In this document: positions 51,098 to 62,463 of the stretch, in pieces
Layout of the letters: each line of letters begins with the position of its first letter
Position numbering within the stretch: position 1 is the stretch's first letter
NCBI GenBank assembly: GCA_017590115.1
Contig: JAGGNK010007448.1
Span: 4,380,815-4,444,814 of the forward strand
DNA length: 64,000 nt
Source of the DNA: Montifringilla adamsi
Taxonomy: Eukaryota > Chordata > Aves > Passeriformes > Passeridae
Direction: 5' to 3'
Program-made: the position numbers and the translations under genes
The notes under the pieces: model-generated
Databases searched by the model: none
What the model was told of the DNA's origin: nothing
What the model saw: only the letters and a program-made list of their open reading frames with translations

Positions 51098-51300
51098 TGT
51101 ATTGGTTTGACAAGACAGGTGTCTGCTAAGGAAGGCAGGAGCCTCCCCTGAAATGGAAAATGTAAACACCGTCCCTCCAGAAGACACTTTTTCCATCAGT
51201 GGGGAAAAAAAAAATCATTTTGAATTCATGAAAAGACCTTTAAGTTGGGTTTGAAATGTATGGAAAACAACAGTTTACAAGACTTGGCAGAACCAAGACT
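51098..51300 (+). mobile_element. LTR fragment, same family as 32.4 and 39.5 kb
   Basis: It starts TGTATTGGTTTGACAAGACA at 51098, then GGTGTCTGCTAAGGAAGGCA and GGAGCCTCCCCTGAAATGG. This first 90 bp follows the other two copies closely in reverse orientation. After about 51190 the match is looser (ATCATTTTGAATTCATGAAA) but the order remains similar up to about 51280. No internal retroviral region is visible. Confidence 0.75.
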
Positions 51301-51369
51301 CCTTTTGCTGCAGAATTAATGATATTAGAGATGAGAAACGACAATCTTGTGATGCCTCAAGGTTTCCAT

Positions 51370-51960
51370 GCAGGGTTTTCAAACATTTTTAATTTCTTCA
51401 ATTTAACTTAATTTAAATTTTACTTAGAGGTAATTGGGATGAATTAATATAGTTACAATTATACAGAAATCAATCCATTAATGTCTGGAAAATCTTGTTA
51501 ATATGGTAGCAATTTCATGGATACAAACAAAAATCTACCCACTTAAAATAATCTACATAGTTCAGTTTCAGATAATAACAATAAAAAACTTCTAAGTTTT
51601 TATTTTAAAAACATATTTTACCTAATAATTGTTCTGGCTGATTAACTTTGTTGTTGCAGCCATGGTGGCTAACAAACACCACTAATCATTTTAGCTCAGG
51701 GTCATTCCTTTCATGTTTTCTTGTATCACCTCAGACTGTGATGTTCAGGTGTTGGACTCCAAATTGTTCCTGCTGCACAGATAAATTAACAACAAAATCA
51801 CTTAACAATCAGTGGGCTGCAATACAATTTAATAATATTGGTAAATATTATATCATTGGTATATTATTACCATATTGCAATTCATTAATTTATTTTGAAG
51901 ATTATTTAAATTATTAAAGAGTAGAAATCATGAGAATGAATGGAATAATTCTGTTAAAAA
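51370..51960. other. AT-rich stretch
   Basis: AT-rich sequence with many AATTTA, TTAATA and ATAATA words. It could be the decayed rest of the preceding element or unique AT-rich DNA. Nothing coding is supported. Confidence 0.5.
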
Positions 51961-52639
51961 GTGTTTCCATTTAGCCTGAGATTCTCTCTTTGATGTGTCT
52001 TCCAACTCAAGTTTCCATCCTTCCCAGGCAGCTTCTGGCAAGGTTTATGGAGAAATAATCCATAGGGTGAAAGTTATTGTGCTGATTGGTGAGGAAACTG
52101 CAAAATGGAAAGAATATATAGGAAATTTACCTTATGGACTGGAAATGATTGGATATTGTCTGGTTATAAGCCCATTTTTATGGAGATGAAAATTCGGTTG
52201 ATTGCTCAAGAGTAAAGACGCTGCAACGTGTTAAAAAATATTAATGAGACTCTCAGAGTATGTGTTGTGTCCAATTAGGTTAATAATGCATGGAATTTAT
52301 CACGAATTCAAGCCTTAACTAGAGGGCTTCCATGTAAAAAACGTGGGTCCAAAGAAATTTATAAAAAGCTGCTCAAAACTGCACCTTGGTCTTCTTTGAA
52401 GTGCCCATCACCTGGGTTTGAGTGACAGGTAGTCAGGGTTTGTGAAATGCCAAATATCTCAGGCTAAATGATGCCTGGCATGTTTCAGATTTGATAAGAA
52501 ATAATAGGCAAACCTGATAAGCTTCACATTGGGTGACTGTCTAAAACTTTTCCAGACTGTCTGAACACCTTGTGTTGGAAAAAGAGGGCAAGGACTAAAT
52601 GTCTTTTTAGTAGAGCTTTTCTTGGCTGGTTGTGGTCAG
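51961..52639. other. Unique non-coding stretch
   Basis: Nothing is recognised. Confidence 0.55.
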
Positions 52640-53108
52640 AGCACAGGGAGGAGCTGGAGCTACTGGAGAGATCCAGAGGAGGCACCAGGGGATCAGAGGA
52701 TGGAGCAGCTCTGCTGGGAGGGAAGGCTGGGATTGTTCACTGGAGAGGAGAAGCTTTGGGGTGATCTCAGTGTGGCCTTGCAGAACCTGGAGGAGCTGCA
52801 AGATGGAGAGAGGAGATTGACAAGGGATGGAGGGACAGGACAAGGGGGAATGTCTTCAAATGAACAGAGAGTGGGTTTAGGTTTGACATTAGGGAGAAAT
52901 CCTTCCCTGGGAGGGTGGGCAGGCCCTGGCACAGGGTGCCCTGAGCAGCTGTGGCTGCCCCTGGATCCCTGGCAGTGCCCAAGGCCAGGCTGGACAGGGC
53001 TGGGAGCAGCCTGGGACAGTGGGAGGTGTCCCTGCCATGGCAGGGCTGGGATGAGATGAGCTTTAATATCTCTTCCAGCCCAAATCATTCTGGGATTCTA
53101 TGATTCCA
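52640..53108 (+). mobile_element. CR1 LINE, 5'-truncated (longest copy in the window)
   Basis: This copy starts near GAGATCCAGAGGAGGCACCA and contains CTGGAGAGGAGAAGCTTTGG, GTGATCTCAGTGTGGCCTTG and GACATTAGGGAGAAATCCTT. Its 3' end is TCTTCCAGCCCAAATC followed by ATTCTGGGATTCTATGATTC. It is the 3' part of a passerine CR1 with only the end of the element left. Open frames crossing it (for example 52622-53059) are artefacts of its GC-rich, stop-poor sequence. Confidence 0.92.
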
Positions 53109-54549
53109 AACCTCAGTTAAAGCTTCCAGAGCTGTTTAATATCAGCTGTCGAGACTGTTTCGCAAATCAACACACAATAGAAGAATTTCATTAGAGAGCC
53201 TGAAAAATCCGAATTTCAGTTCCAGCAAAATTATTCCATTCTTTAAAACAAAACCCTGCACAGACAAAACCAATCTATTTAGTTTACCACAATAAGCAGA
53301 TTTTTTTCCCCACAGAAGCAAAAACACAAATAGATGGTATTTTATTTGTTTCAAAGCAATTGAGCTGAGGGACTAATCAGCTGAGGATGAAATACAAGAG
53401 TAATGATTCCGAGGCAATTGTAATGGAGGAACAATATTATAACTGTGCCATTTGTTGGGCCAGACTCCTCCTAGAGCTGAATTTTCAGGGAAATATACTG
53501 TCTTTTTTCTTTTTTTCTTTTTTTTTTTTTTCCTATCAGACATGTTAGTTTCAGGAAGTAGATGTTTATGTGGAAATAGCCATTATATTTTGGAAAACTT
53601 CTGATCAACTCAGCCCACAAATGAATGCTGACTGGAAATGATCTCAGAGTGAAGTGGAACCTAAACTGCACTTGGAATTTTTTTGATATTCTGACAAATG
53701 GCACTTCTATGGAAGGAAGGAGATTACAAAATGGGTTCTGATTTTAAACAAATTCGTATCACTGTTGTAAGCCAGTCACTTCACTTCATTGACCAGCACA
53801 ATGTTAAAAAAATCCTTTCTGGTTTGTGTGATTCCAAATACTGTTTCACTGTTTCCTTTTCTTTCCCTCCCTACATCATTTTCCTTCCTGTCACTTGAGA
53901 GACTGAGGGATTTGGAGGCTGACAGGAACAAAAGTGCAGACACATCTCTTGACCTGTCTGGGTGACCATGGAAATCATCCTGGTGGAGGCAGACCAGCAC
54001 ACACAGGCTGTTTGTGCTCTTGTTCCCTCTGACACCCCTCCTTTGGCCCCTAATAACACTTGATATGGCTGTTATTTCCTGGCTCTATTCACAGAGCAGG
54101 GGCCTTTCAGCCACTTTTAGGAGCCCTCTGTTCTTGTTTTAGCTGTGCCTCACAGCCTGGGAGATGACAAACTCCCTGTGACTCACAGCAGCACTTGTTC
54201 AGCTCAGATTTGTAAAGCTTCTTCCAGAAGAAGCTGCTCTCTTCAGCTGGGAGAGGGCACAGCAAGATGAGATCAGTCCAGGTGTTTACAGTGATCAACA
54301 ACTTTTTCCATGTGCAAGACCCCTGTGAAGATGAAATGAATAAAATGAGTGTGTCTGAGCACAGAAGTACATACATGACCTCAGGATCTCAAATGTTTTC
54401 CATATTTCAATAACCTCTTTCATGAAGAAATATGAACATTAGAATCCTTTCTTTTATCTCTTTTTTTTTTTTTAATGAACAATATGGCTGTCTGGAAGCA
54501 ATATTAATCAATAACTAATTTCATAGTTGGACAACGGTTTTTAATGACT
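53109..54549. other. Unique non-coding stretch
   Basis: No gene is visible. It holds a T-rich tract at about 53502-53532 and another at about 54461-54473. The block 53360-53460 is AT-rich unique sequence with GACTAATCAGC-like words. Confidence 0.6.
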
Positions 54550-54690
54550 TTGTACTTTTGATGCATTGTTACGAAAGGCTTCAGATCATTCCCATAAGAA
54601 CTTGTCAAGCAAAGGGCAAATTCATTTACTTGTCATCATGAGAGAGCCAAAAGGCTCATTAGGCTAATTAGGAAGAGAATCATTTGGGTT
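54550..54690. other. Block resembling conserved non-coding DNA
   Basis: Unique sequence with GCATTGTTACGAAAGGC, CATTTACTTGTCATCATG and a GGCTAATTAGG core (TAATTA at 54665-54670). No repeat and no open frame. The texture resembles known vertebrate enhancers, but this is a judgement by eye. Confidence 0.3.
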
Positions 54691-54979
54691 TTTGCTCACT
54701 CAAACACAGTAAAAACCTCTTGTTCCTGAGGCAGTGGAAGGGATTTGCTGCACCTGTGGAAATAAGGTGGGAGCAGGCACAGGACAGGTGAAAGCTATCA
54801 CAGGTTGGGTTCTGCAGCAAGATTAAATCCCTCATTCCTCATGTCCCAGGTGTCACCTGCCACCCGGCAGGCTTTGGCAAGGGTTACCTGGCCTGCTGCC
54901 AGGAGTTTATTTTGTACCAAATCTCCCAGCTTTGGAACTGTAGGGTTTTTTGGCATCCCCTCTCTTTTCTGTCTCCATC

Positions 54980-55192
54980 CTTCCTGCACAGCTTTCTATG
55001 CTTTGTTTCTTTGTTTTATTTCGGTAGTGGTGGCAGCCCTGGCACTGCTTTTGCTCTCCTTTGCCAAAAATATTTTCTCCCAGCCCTCATCTCAACTCCT
55101 CAGTTAATTTTTTCCCTCTCCTCTGCCCAGCTGAGAGCAAGAGAAGGTGAGGGAATAGCTTTTTGAGGTTTGGCCAGTGTCAAACCACGACA
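54980..55192 (+). mobile_element. Probable LTR 3' end
   Basis: CTCTGCCCAGCTGAGAGCAA is followed by GAGGTTTGGCCAGTGTCAAA and CCACGACA, closing in CA at 55192. Avian ERV LTRs of several families end with a GCC(A/G)G...TCAAACCACGACA-like segment. The 5' boundary is not clear and no target-site duplication could be fixed. Confidence 0.5.
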
Positions 55193-55463
55193 CAGGATCA
55201 AGGGAAGAGATGAAGCCAGTATTCCTTGTGAAAATATCTAATTCATCAAAATATGCAGTCTGGGGGAAGTGATTAGCAGAACTATTCAGTTACAGACACA
55301 GCGTGTGAAGAATTTCATCTAGGACAAAAATACAAAGTTAAAATTAAGAAAGAAAAAGAGAGGTCAAAACATTTTCCCACATTTCTGTTTCCTAACAGAA
55401 TGCTTCCACTTTTCCTTCTGAAATAACACTTCCTTTTTAAACTGACACTTCTGTTGCTTGGGG

Positions 55464-55479
55464 AAAAAAAAAAAAAAAA
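55464..55479. repeat. Poly-A tract (16 nt)
   Basis: An uninterrupted A run followed by CAACAACAGCAA. Confidence 0.9.
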
Positions 55480-57220
55480 CAACAACAGCAACCCAAAAAA
55501 GACGACACAAATAAATGCCTTAAATAAAAATAAAGCAAACTTTCAGTTTTGGGTCAAAACCTCTTGTTGAATAACCTTGAAACAGTATTTTACTTCATGC
55601 CTTTTCTTCAGTTTGACCAGTGAACCAAGTGAGTCATTCCTTGCAGGGCTGGAGCTGCTGCTGAGTGCTGACACTGCTGACTGTGGCGGGGATGCGAGCA
55701 CGGCACCCTGGATCCATCAGATTCAAATAAAATGCATTCAGTGTATTTTTCATCCCCACCCCCTTCCCACTGCTTAAATGAATGAAATTAACTCCCCAGC
55801 TTTATTGTCTGAAGCCAGGAAAAGTTAATGGAACCGCAAGAAGCGAGACTGATAAATGTCCTTGGGATGCTCTGCGGGGAAATCCAGCAGCAAAGGCAGC
55901 TCCAAGGGAGGGCTGGGCTCAGCAGGAGCCCAGGCTGCACCCACAGCCCTTTGGCAGTGCTGGCACCAAGCCCCAACAGGGTCCTGGCTGGGTCTGGAAT
56001 CAGCAAACCCTCCTTTATCCCCTGGATTTATTTCCCTACCTGCCTAGTGAGGGTGGTTCCAGAATTGAAGAAGAAAACTGGGTGGATCTCAGCCAGACTG
56101 ATGGAAGAGGGGAGCACCACCCTCTACAAAATTATCTCTCTCCCCATTTCATTTCTGTTCCTAGCCAAGGCCACGGCATACAATAATGGTTGGCCATGGA
56201 AATTAAATTGTTTTCAGCCCAGAAGCCCCTGAGAAAGATGGTGATTACTCTCATCACCTGTGTCATGTGTAAAGAAACCCAGCCCTAAGGACTCTCAGCC
56301 AATTCTTCCCTTTTCCTTTCCTTTTAACCACAGCAAAACTCTCAGCCACTCCTTTTCATACGCAAATTTATCATCCTCACCCGGTTTTCCCTTTCTCTTC
56401 TGGTACTTTATTTCCCTAAAAAAACTTGAACACGGGCAAATAAAAAACCCCCAAAAACTAAAACCAAAAACCAGCAAATAAACAGGAAAAAAACCCCAAA
56501 CCCTTCTCAGAAGGCTTTAAAACAGGGTGATGAGAAATAAATTCCTGCTGCTAAAATTTAGGCATAGCATATCTGTGTGGAAATAAAAGCAGCAATTACT
56601 CCTCGTGTGCATCTGCACTCTCCAGTCACTTTCTCTCCCTTGCTTCCTTCTGCTCTTGTTTTACATAAACTTTTTATTGGTGATGGACTGAACAATAAAG
56701 CTGGTAACAAAGCAATCAATACACATTACTCAGCATGAGTTAGACACAGTATTGGAGACTCCACAGCCAAGAAAGGCAGGGAATAATCTTGTCCCTTATC
56801 CTTTTAATCGGGAAAAGGAAAAGCAGAACTGGATTTTACATCAATTCTCACCTTTCTCTTTGCTTGTTGCAGTGACTGTTTACACTCTGCAAACTCTCTT
56901 TGCAAGATCAGAGTGTGTTAGGGTGAGATGAGACCCATTAAAGGACTTTTCAAACCTTCTATTAAAATATCTGTCATATTCAGAGCAGTTTTAGATATCT
57001 GGGTAACTGTGCTGTGTTGGGTTTTAGATTTTTTTTTTAATAAAACTGGGCCATTGAAGGGAGTTGTGTTGTTTATTTGCATCAACCGTGGCAACTGTAG
57101 TAAGGATGTGAACTTTCCTCTTAGTTTAGGACTTCTTCAGATTAAAATAAAGGCTGAACATACATTGCTGTGCATGTCTTGGTTTTGATTAGCAACAATC
57201 AAATTCCACCTTCCATTTAG

Positions 57221-57236
57221 AAAAAAAAAAAAAAAA
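57221..57236. repeat. Poly-A tract (16 nt)
   Basis: An uninterrupted A run. Confidence 0.9.
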
Positions 57237-58789
57237 CAGTGTCTAAACCCAGAAATTGTGAGGAATACCATGAAAATCTGGAGATGTCTGGAGCCTGCAG
57301 GGAGCACAGAGCAAGAGCTGGGAGTGAGCTGAGGTTTGTTTCCTCTGGGGCCGAGTCCTTGGAGTGTCCCAGCCAGCACTTGGGATGCACGCTGCCAGAA
57401 ACTCCACAAGGGCTGTTCCTCTGCTGATGGAGGGAGGAGAATTCTCCCTCTTGACATTTGCTCAGACACAGAAATCTGCTTTGGTGAGCTTGGAGCACCT
57501 CTGGCTCCAAAAAGCACAGAATATATACAGCGAGTTCCTGTTTCCTTCCCATCTTTTCCTGTCCTGATCTTCTGTGCCGCAGCCCTTTGGCACAGCAGCA
57601 GTCTCCAGCTGGGTATTTGTGTAGCATTTCACCCTGTGGGGTGTTTCAGTTTTGGAGGCAAATTTCAGGAGAAAATGTCCTGGAATTACCATTTCCTCTA
57701 AAGAGAAAAGGGCTTCAAAACTCCCATTTCTTCTGCCAATGAGAGAAATTGATACCAAGAAGTGAATGTGAAAAAAAAAAAAAGTTCATTAACAAAAATA
57801 AAAGGAGGGAAGGAGGGGTGCCCACAAGGCACGAAAAAGGATTGAAGAAATGCTAGATATGAATTCGCAGAAATTTACCCTCCACCCACAGCAGAAAAAG
57901 AAAAAAAAAAAAAAATCCTGGGGAAGAAAAATACACAGACTGACCACATTGCTTAGAAAGCAAAATGGTGACTGGTCTTTTTGTCTCTAGGATGGGAAGA
58001 GAAGTTCACAAATCAGCCTGGAGCAGAACAGATGGGAAACTTCCTGAATTTCTGGTGTGGTTCTCCTCCTCATAGCAGCCAGAATTGGAGGATTTTAATG
58101 CCCTTCCTCGTGTTGGTTCAGCTCCTCCGGGTTTGGGGTGGCCCTGCTGACTCCTGGATGGGCTGAAGAGAAAAACAAGCCAAGTGAAAAACAGTTCAAA
58201 GGAACAAAAAAAACCCAAAAAGCCACTGAGAGGATTCCTGGTACAGCCTCCATGCTAGGGGAAGGGAAGGAGATAAACTTCTTGCTTTGAGCTAGCAAAA
58301 AAGCCAAAAAACAAAAAAACCAATCCAACAAGAGGACCAATGCAGCATCCCTGGTCTGCACTGTGCAGAGCCCACGGGAGATGGAGATTGAACAGAGCCC
58401 ATGCCTGGTGTTCCCAGGCTCCAGCCCTGCCCCTGGTTCATCTTCAGGATATCACAGACATCTCTGGGCACAAAGCAGATGAATAGGGAATAAAGTATCA
58501 TCATAAAATCAGCCCAAGACATGGGGACTGTAGGACTGAGGGAAAATTGAAGTACCTCAGACTTCACTAATCAAGCTGGGAGGTGCTGGTGCAGACAGAG
58601 CCATTTGGACATGGCTGAATCCCAAGAAAAGACAGATATTCCCAGAATATTCATTGCTCTGAGCAGGACTAGCAGGGGGAGTGTGTGTGTGTATGTGGGG
58701 AGGATGTTGCTGCCAATGTGAAATAACTGTGTCAACAGCATTTCCAGAGGATATTTTTAGCTTTCAGATTTGGTGTCTTTTGTGGGCTA

Positions 58790-59010
58790 CAGTCAGACTG
58801 ACACAATAGACTCTTAATGACTTCTTGGGGACTTCATTGTCTCTTTCTATACACAGCTTATTAATGTGCCCTCTGTGCTACTCAGGGATGCAAGAGCCAA
58901 TAATGACTTCAAAGAGGTCATTGTGGTCCAGAGCATCTGTACATAGGAATAAAAAATAAGCTGAATAAATACTCACCCACTAATCCATGGCACAATAGAT
59001 TGTAATCAGT
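58790..59010. other. Block resembling conserved non-coding DNA, with inverted half-sites
   Basis: Unique sequence that contains AATGAC at 58902-58907 and its inverse GTCATT at 58917-58922. The right arm overlaps a nuclear-receptor-type AGGTCA (58915-58920). Other words are CTTATTAATGTGCC and TTGTAATCAGTC. No coding frame is present. Confidence 0.3.
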
Positions 59011-61295
59011 CTATCAGGGTAAAGATTTTTTTTTTTTTTTACAGCATCTTTTCATCCAAGGCATTTTCAGAAGATCTTTTCTTACTGGCACTCTGTAGAC
59101 ATTATAAATTGATCATCTTAAGTCCTTTGACAGAGCAGAGAGGAGCAGAAGTGCCTTTAGTGGTTAGAAGCTGGGACTAGCTTGTGGCAAGCAGAAAAGC
59201 AGATAAAAGGTCTGATTTGTCTTTTCCCCAGGAGGTTCTGTAACAATCCCAGAAAAGCAGTTTTCCCCGGGTGCTTGAGAGAGTGGACACATTCCTAAGA
59301 AAACCACTTGTAAGAGGGACAGTGCCCCGAGCAGCAGGCAGGGAACATCCCTAGCACCTTTCAGAGCAGCCCCTTGATCCACATGGCACAGGGATGAACC
59401 AGAACTACAGGCAGAAATTACATTTGCCTGGAATGACATAATTTTCTCAGTGGCTTGGGGTTTCCTGCAGACAGAGGAGTTTTGATCTGCTGGAATCCCC
59501 TTGTCTCTTTCTAATGCCTGATTATCACTCTGGTGACAAAAAGTCAGTGGTCCCCAAAAGTGGTGGAAAAGTGTGGGTTTGATACCTCCCTTCCAAACTT
59601 ATCTTCTCCTGCACAGGGTGTGCTGCATTTAATCTGGGAAGAAGGAATTTAAGGCTACAGAAGGAATTATTTGCTGCTGCTCAGCCATGTACACATCTTT
59701 TGGGCTTTGTGTTATAGGATTAATGAAATATTGGAATGACAAATCCTTCCTGAGTAAATGACCAGAAAAGGTTATTATTCAGTGAGTATATAAGAGATTA
59801 AGGTGGGGAGGAGTAGGCTCCCCTTAAGGTGGAGAAGGAAGAGGGACACAGAGAATCTGTCACTGCCTGCAGCAGGAGAAAGGAAATTTGCAGGTGGCAG
59901 CTTAAAAATTTGACAGAAATAATTATAATATGTAAACAGAGCAGAAAGTCCGACAAAGAAACTGCAGAAATCTTCAATTCCTGCAGCTCCTGTGCCCACT
60001 GCTGTAGAAATAGGGACAGACACTCAGAGCTCTGGATTTCCTGGGAAGGCAAAGCTTCCCAAATGCCAGACCATGGCAAGAAAAGGTCACCACTGTGAGC
60101 ATTTCCTGATCCCCTCCTGCTCCTGTGGAGCTGCAGCTTCTTCCACAGTGCCTCACTGGAGGGATCCTGCAGAACAAACTAACAAGTGTTGGGCAATAGG
60201 GATGTTTGTTTTCCATTTTTTATAAACTTTCCAGTCTGGGCTTGATCTCTGATGTGATTGGATGAAGTAGTTTTTATTCATCCATAACTTTTTGTCTAGG
60301 CTTGAGGTTCTGGAGGGAGCTGTCTCACAGAGGGCATCCAATTCCCACTGGAGGTGTCAAAACTGTGTGTCAAATTCCTTGATTTTAAGAAGGAAAGATT
60401 ACTTAGGTCAAAATATACAATAGATGTTCCGTTAGGAAGTTATGTCAGAAAAGACCAAGTCCTTAAGTTGCTGCAACCCTGTCCTTGTTGCACCCTGAGT
60501 TTGGATACAGCAGTGCCACTCCTCCCAGGAAAGGATTTCTCATGGCACAGAACATTGGGAAGTCACCAGAGTATCTCACCATGAGCATCTGTATCCAGGG
60601 AGACTTGATGAACTCTGTAGGTGAATTTCTGGAAAGCTCCCAAACACAGATTTCAGGCAGTTTGATTCTCTCTGAGAAGTTCCACTTGCTGCTGACAGAA
60701 GTCTTTGCACAAAATGGTCAATTTGACTATTATCTTGATCATTTTGACTATTACTGTTCCTCCTGCAGCAGCAGCTAATCTGAATTCCTTCATATTTCAG
60801 CCCAGGGAAATGTCTCTGCCCTGAAATTCGTGGGATGGGATTCCAGCAAGCCCTGTGGGCTGCAAGGAGGGTTTGCTTCATTTGGCTACCCAGGTTTGTT
60901 ACTGAAATTATCCTGCTCTGATTTTTTTAAGCTAAAATACCCAACCACTGCTGTATTCCTGCTCCACAGAGAGCAGGGCAGATTCAAACCCTACTGAAAA
61001 AAGGAGATTTGCCATTGGCTTTGGGACTTTTATGTTCTCACTCCAATTTACAGTTTGTCCAACAGAGTGATTGCACAAAGGGCTCAAGTGTATTAGGAAA
61101 ATCTTCCCACCTTCCTGGTCTAATCCTGCCCCCTAATATTGCCTTGGCATTGTCCCTGCCCACAATCAAGGATGTATTTATCCCTCCCATCGTGCCATTA
61201 TACACCAGGAAGCTGAACCTCAGCAGATTCTCCAGCCTCGCCTGACTCCTAAAACTACCTTTCTTTGGGGAAAAAAGCCAAACAAACAAAGAAAC

Positions 61296-61296
<1 letters not shown>
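59011..61296. other. Unique non-coding stretch
   Basis: No gene is visible. A T run of about 14 to 16 lies near 59026-59040. Overlapping opposite-strand frames near 59775-60225 have no known domain. Confidence 0.6.
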
Positions 61297-61358
<62 letters not shown>

Positions 61359-61391
61359 CCACAAACAAACAAACAAACAAACAAAAAAAAA
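61297..61391. repeat. 60-nt poly-A run with adjoining (CAAA)n
   Basis: Sixty A in a row (61297-61356), then GACCA and about five ACAA/CAAA units. Upstream sequence is also A/C-rich (AAACAAACAAAG). There is no AATAAA within the preceding 50 bases. This is a simple repeat; the run length may vary between individuals or be affected by sequencing. Confidence 0.95.
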
Positions 61392-62435
61392 ACCACAAAA
61401 ACTCAACAAAACAGGCTAAAATCTAATCCAAGGCAAAAGTTTAAGGAGGGAGCAGCATTCAGAAGCCTGGAGCATCCTGCCCTCCCTTCCTGCACCCATT
61501 GCCTGAACCACAGCTCAACTTGCAGGATTGAACAGTGTCCAAACTACCTTTGTAAAAATAGCAGACAATTCCATAAAAATAGAGCAGACTTCACCCCTGC
61601 TGGGTGCATCAGAAGAGACCACATCACAAAAAAAGTCAATGTTTTTGCTTTAGCAATGGTTTTCTCCAGGCTACTGTGTTGCAGAAGAGCACAGCAGTGT
61701 CCTCCAGCTCTTGTCTTAAATACCGTTGCAAATCAATTACTTTTCAGGCCATAAACTTCACTTAAAGAGACAGAGCACAAGGAGACAGCTCCTGGTAACA
61801 CAATTGTACTGATACTTGAGCATCTTAAGTCTCTCCTGTGTGAGTGTGTGGAGAGCCTTGCGATGGAGGGGCCAGAGGGGGAAGAAGGAAGTTGTCTAAA
61901 ACTGCATGGTTTATAAACAAAACAAAAAAAACGTATTGATAGCAAAGTAAATCTATGGGCCCAGGCAGCCAGGAACTGTGGGAGAAAGGATGTCTGAAGG
62001 AGTATTGCTCCTGCCTGGCAAGGAGCAATTTCACCAAAAAGCCAGGAGTGAAACACCAGTTACCCTCAAACACCACCCTTTAGAAACCAGACACTTTCAA
62101 TTCATAAAAAACAAACACAAATCATTGAACTCATTCCCTCCTGTGAGTTAATATTTAATGCCCAAACAATGAATCTTTCCATAAATATTTAATGCCCAGA
62201 CATCAACATATATGGCAGCACAGAGCAGGGCCTCTAATAATTTGAGAATGTACAGAGGTGGCTGGTCAGGAGACCTGAAAATGCAGATTGGGCTGTGGCA
62301 GGAAGAAAAGAACTTTGCCACACTGGGGGTTTTTGAGCAAGCTGTTTGCATGGCAAGCACGAGGGATTTCTGTGGAAAAAAGCCTAACATAACTTCGAGC
62401 AACTTTGTGCTGTTCTTTCTTCTGCCAGAGAGGAT
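61392..62435. other. Unique non-coding stretch
   Basis: No gene is visible. A 15-bp word AATATTTAATGCCCA occurs at 62150-62164 and 62184-62198. Confidence 0.6.
62150..62198. repeat. Short direct repeat (15 bp, 34 bp apart)
   Basis: AATATTTAATGCCCA is present twice without mismatch. Confidence 0.9.
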
Positions 62436-62463
62436 CTGCTGCTGCTGCTGCTGCTGCTGCTGC
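62436..62463. repeat. (CTG)9 microsatellite
   Basis: Nine CTG triplets in a row. Frames through it read poly-Cys, poly-Ala or poly-Leu on one strand and poly-Gln on the other, which inflates the apparent protein quality of two opposite 190-codon frames. Confidence 0.97.

Larger units (their letters stand above)
55193..58789. other. Unique non-coding stretch with A-rich tracts
   Basis: No gene is supported. Simple tracts include 16 A at 55464-55479, a CCCAAAA-rich segment at about 56436-56505, 16 A at 57221-57236, and further A runs near 57769-57783 and 57900-57915. Two overlapping 134-codon plus-strand frames at 55782-56186 and 55828-56232 are in different phases and neither has a domain I know. 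Confidence 0.6.

Noticed and set aside
52622..53059. Open frames sharing a peptide with frames at 37.6-37.8 kb, suggesting a protein family
   Set aside because: The shared peptide is only the translation of the CR1 3' region present at both places.
61000..61356. Processed pseudogene with poly-A tail
   Set aside because: There is no AATAAA before the A run, no recognisable coding sequence upstream, and A/C-rich simple repeat lies on both sides.
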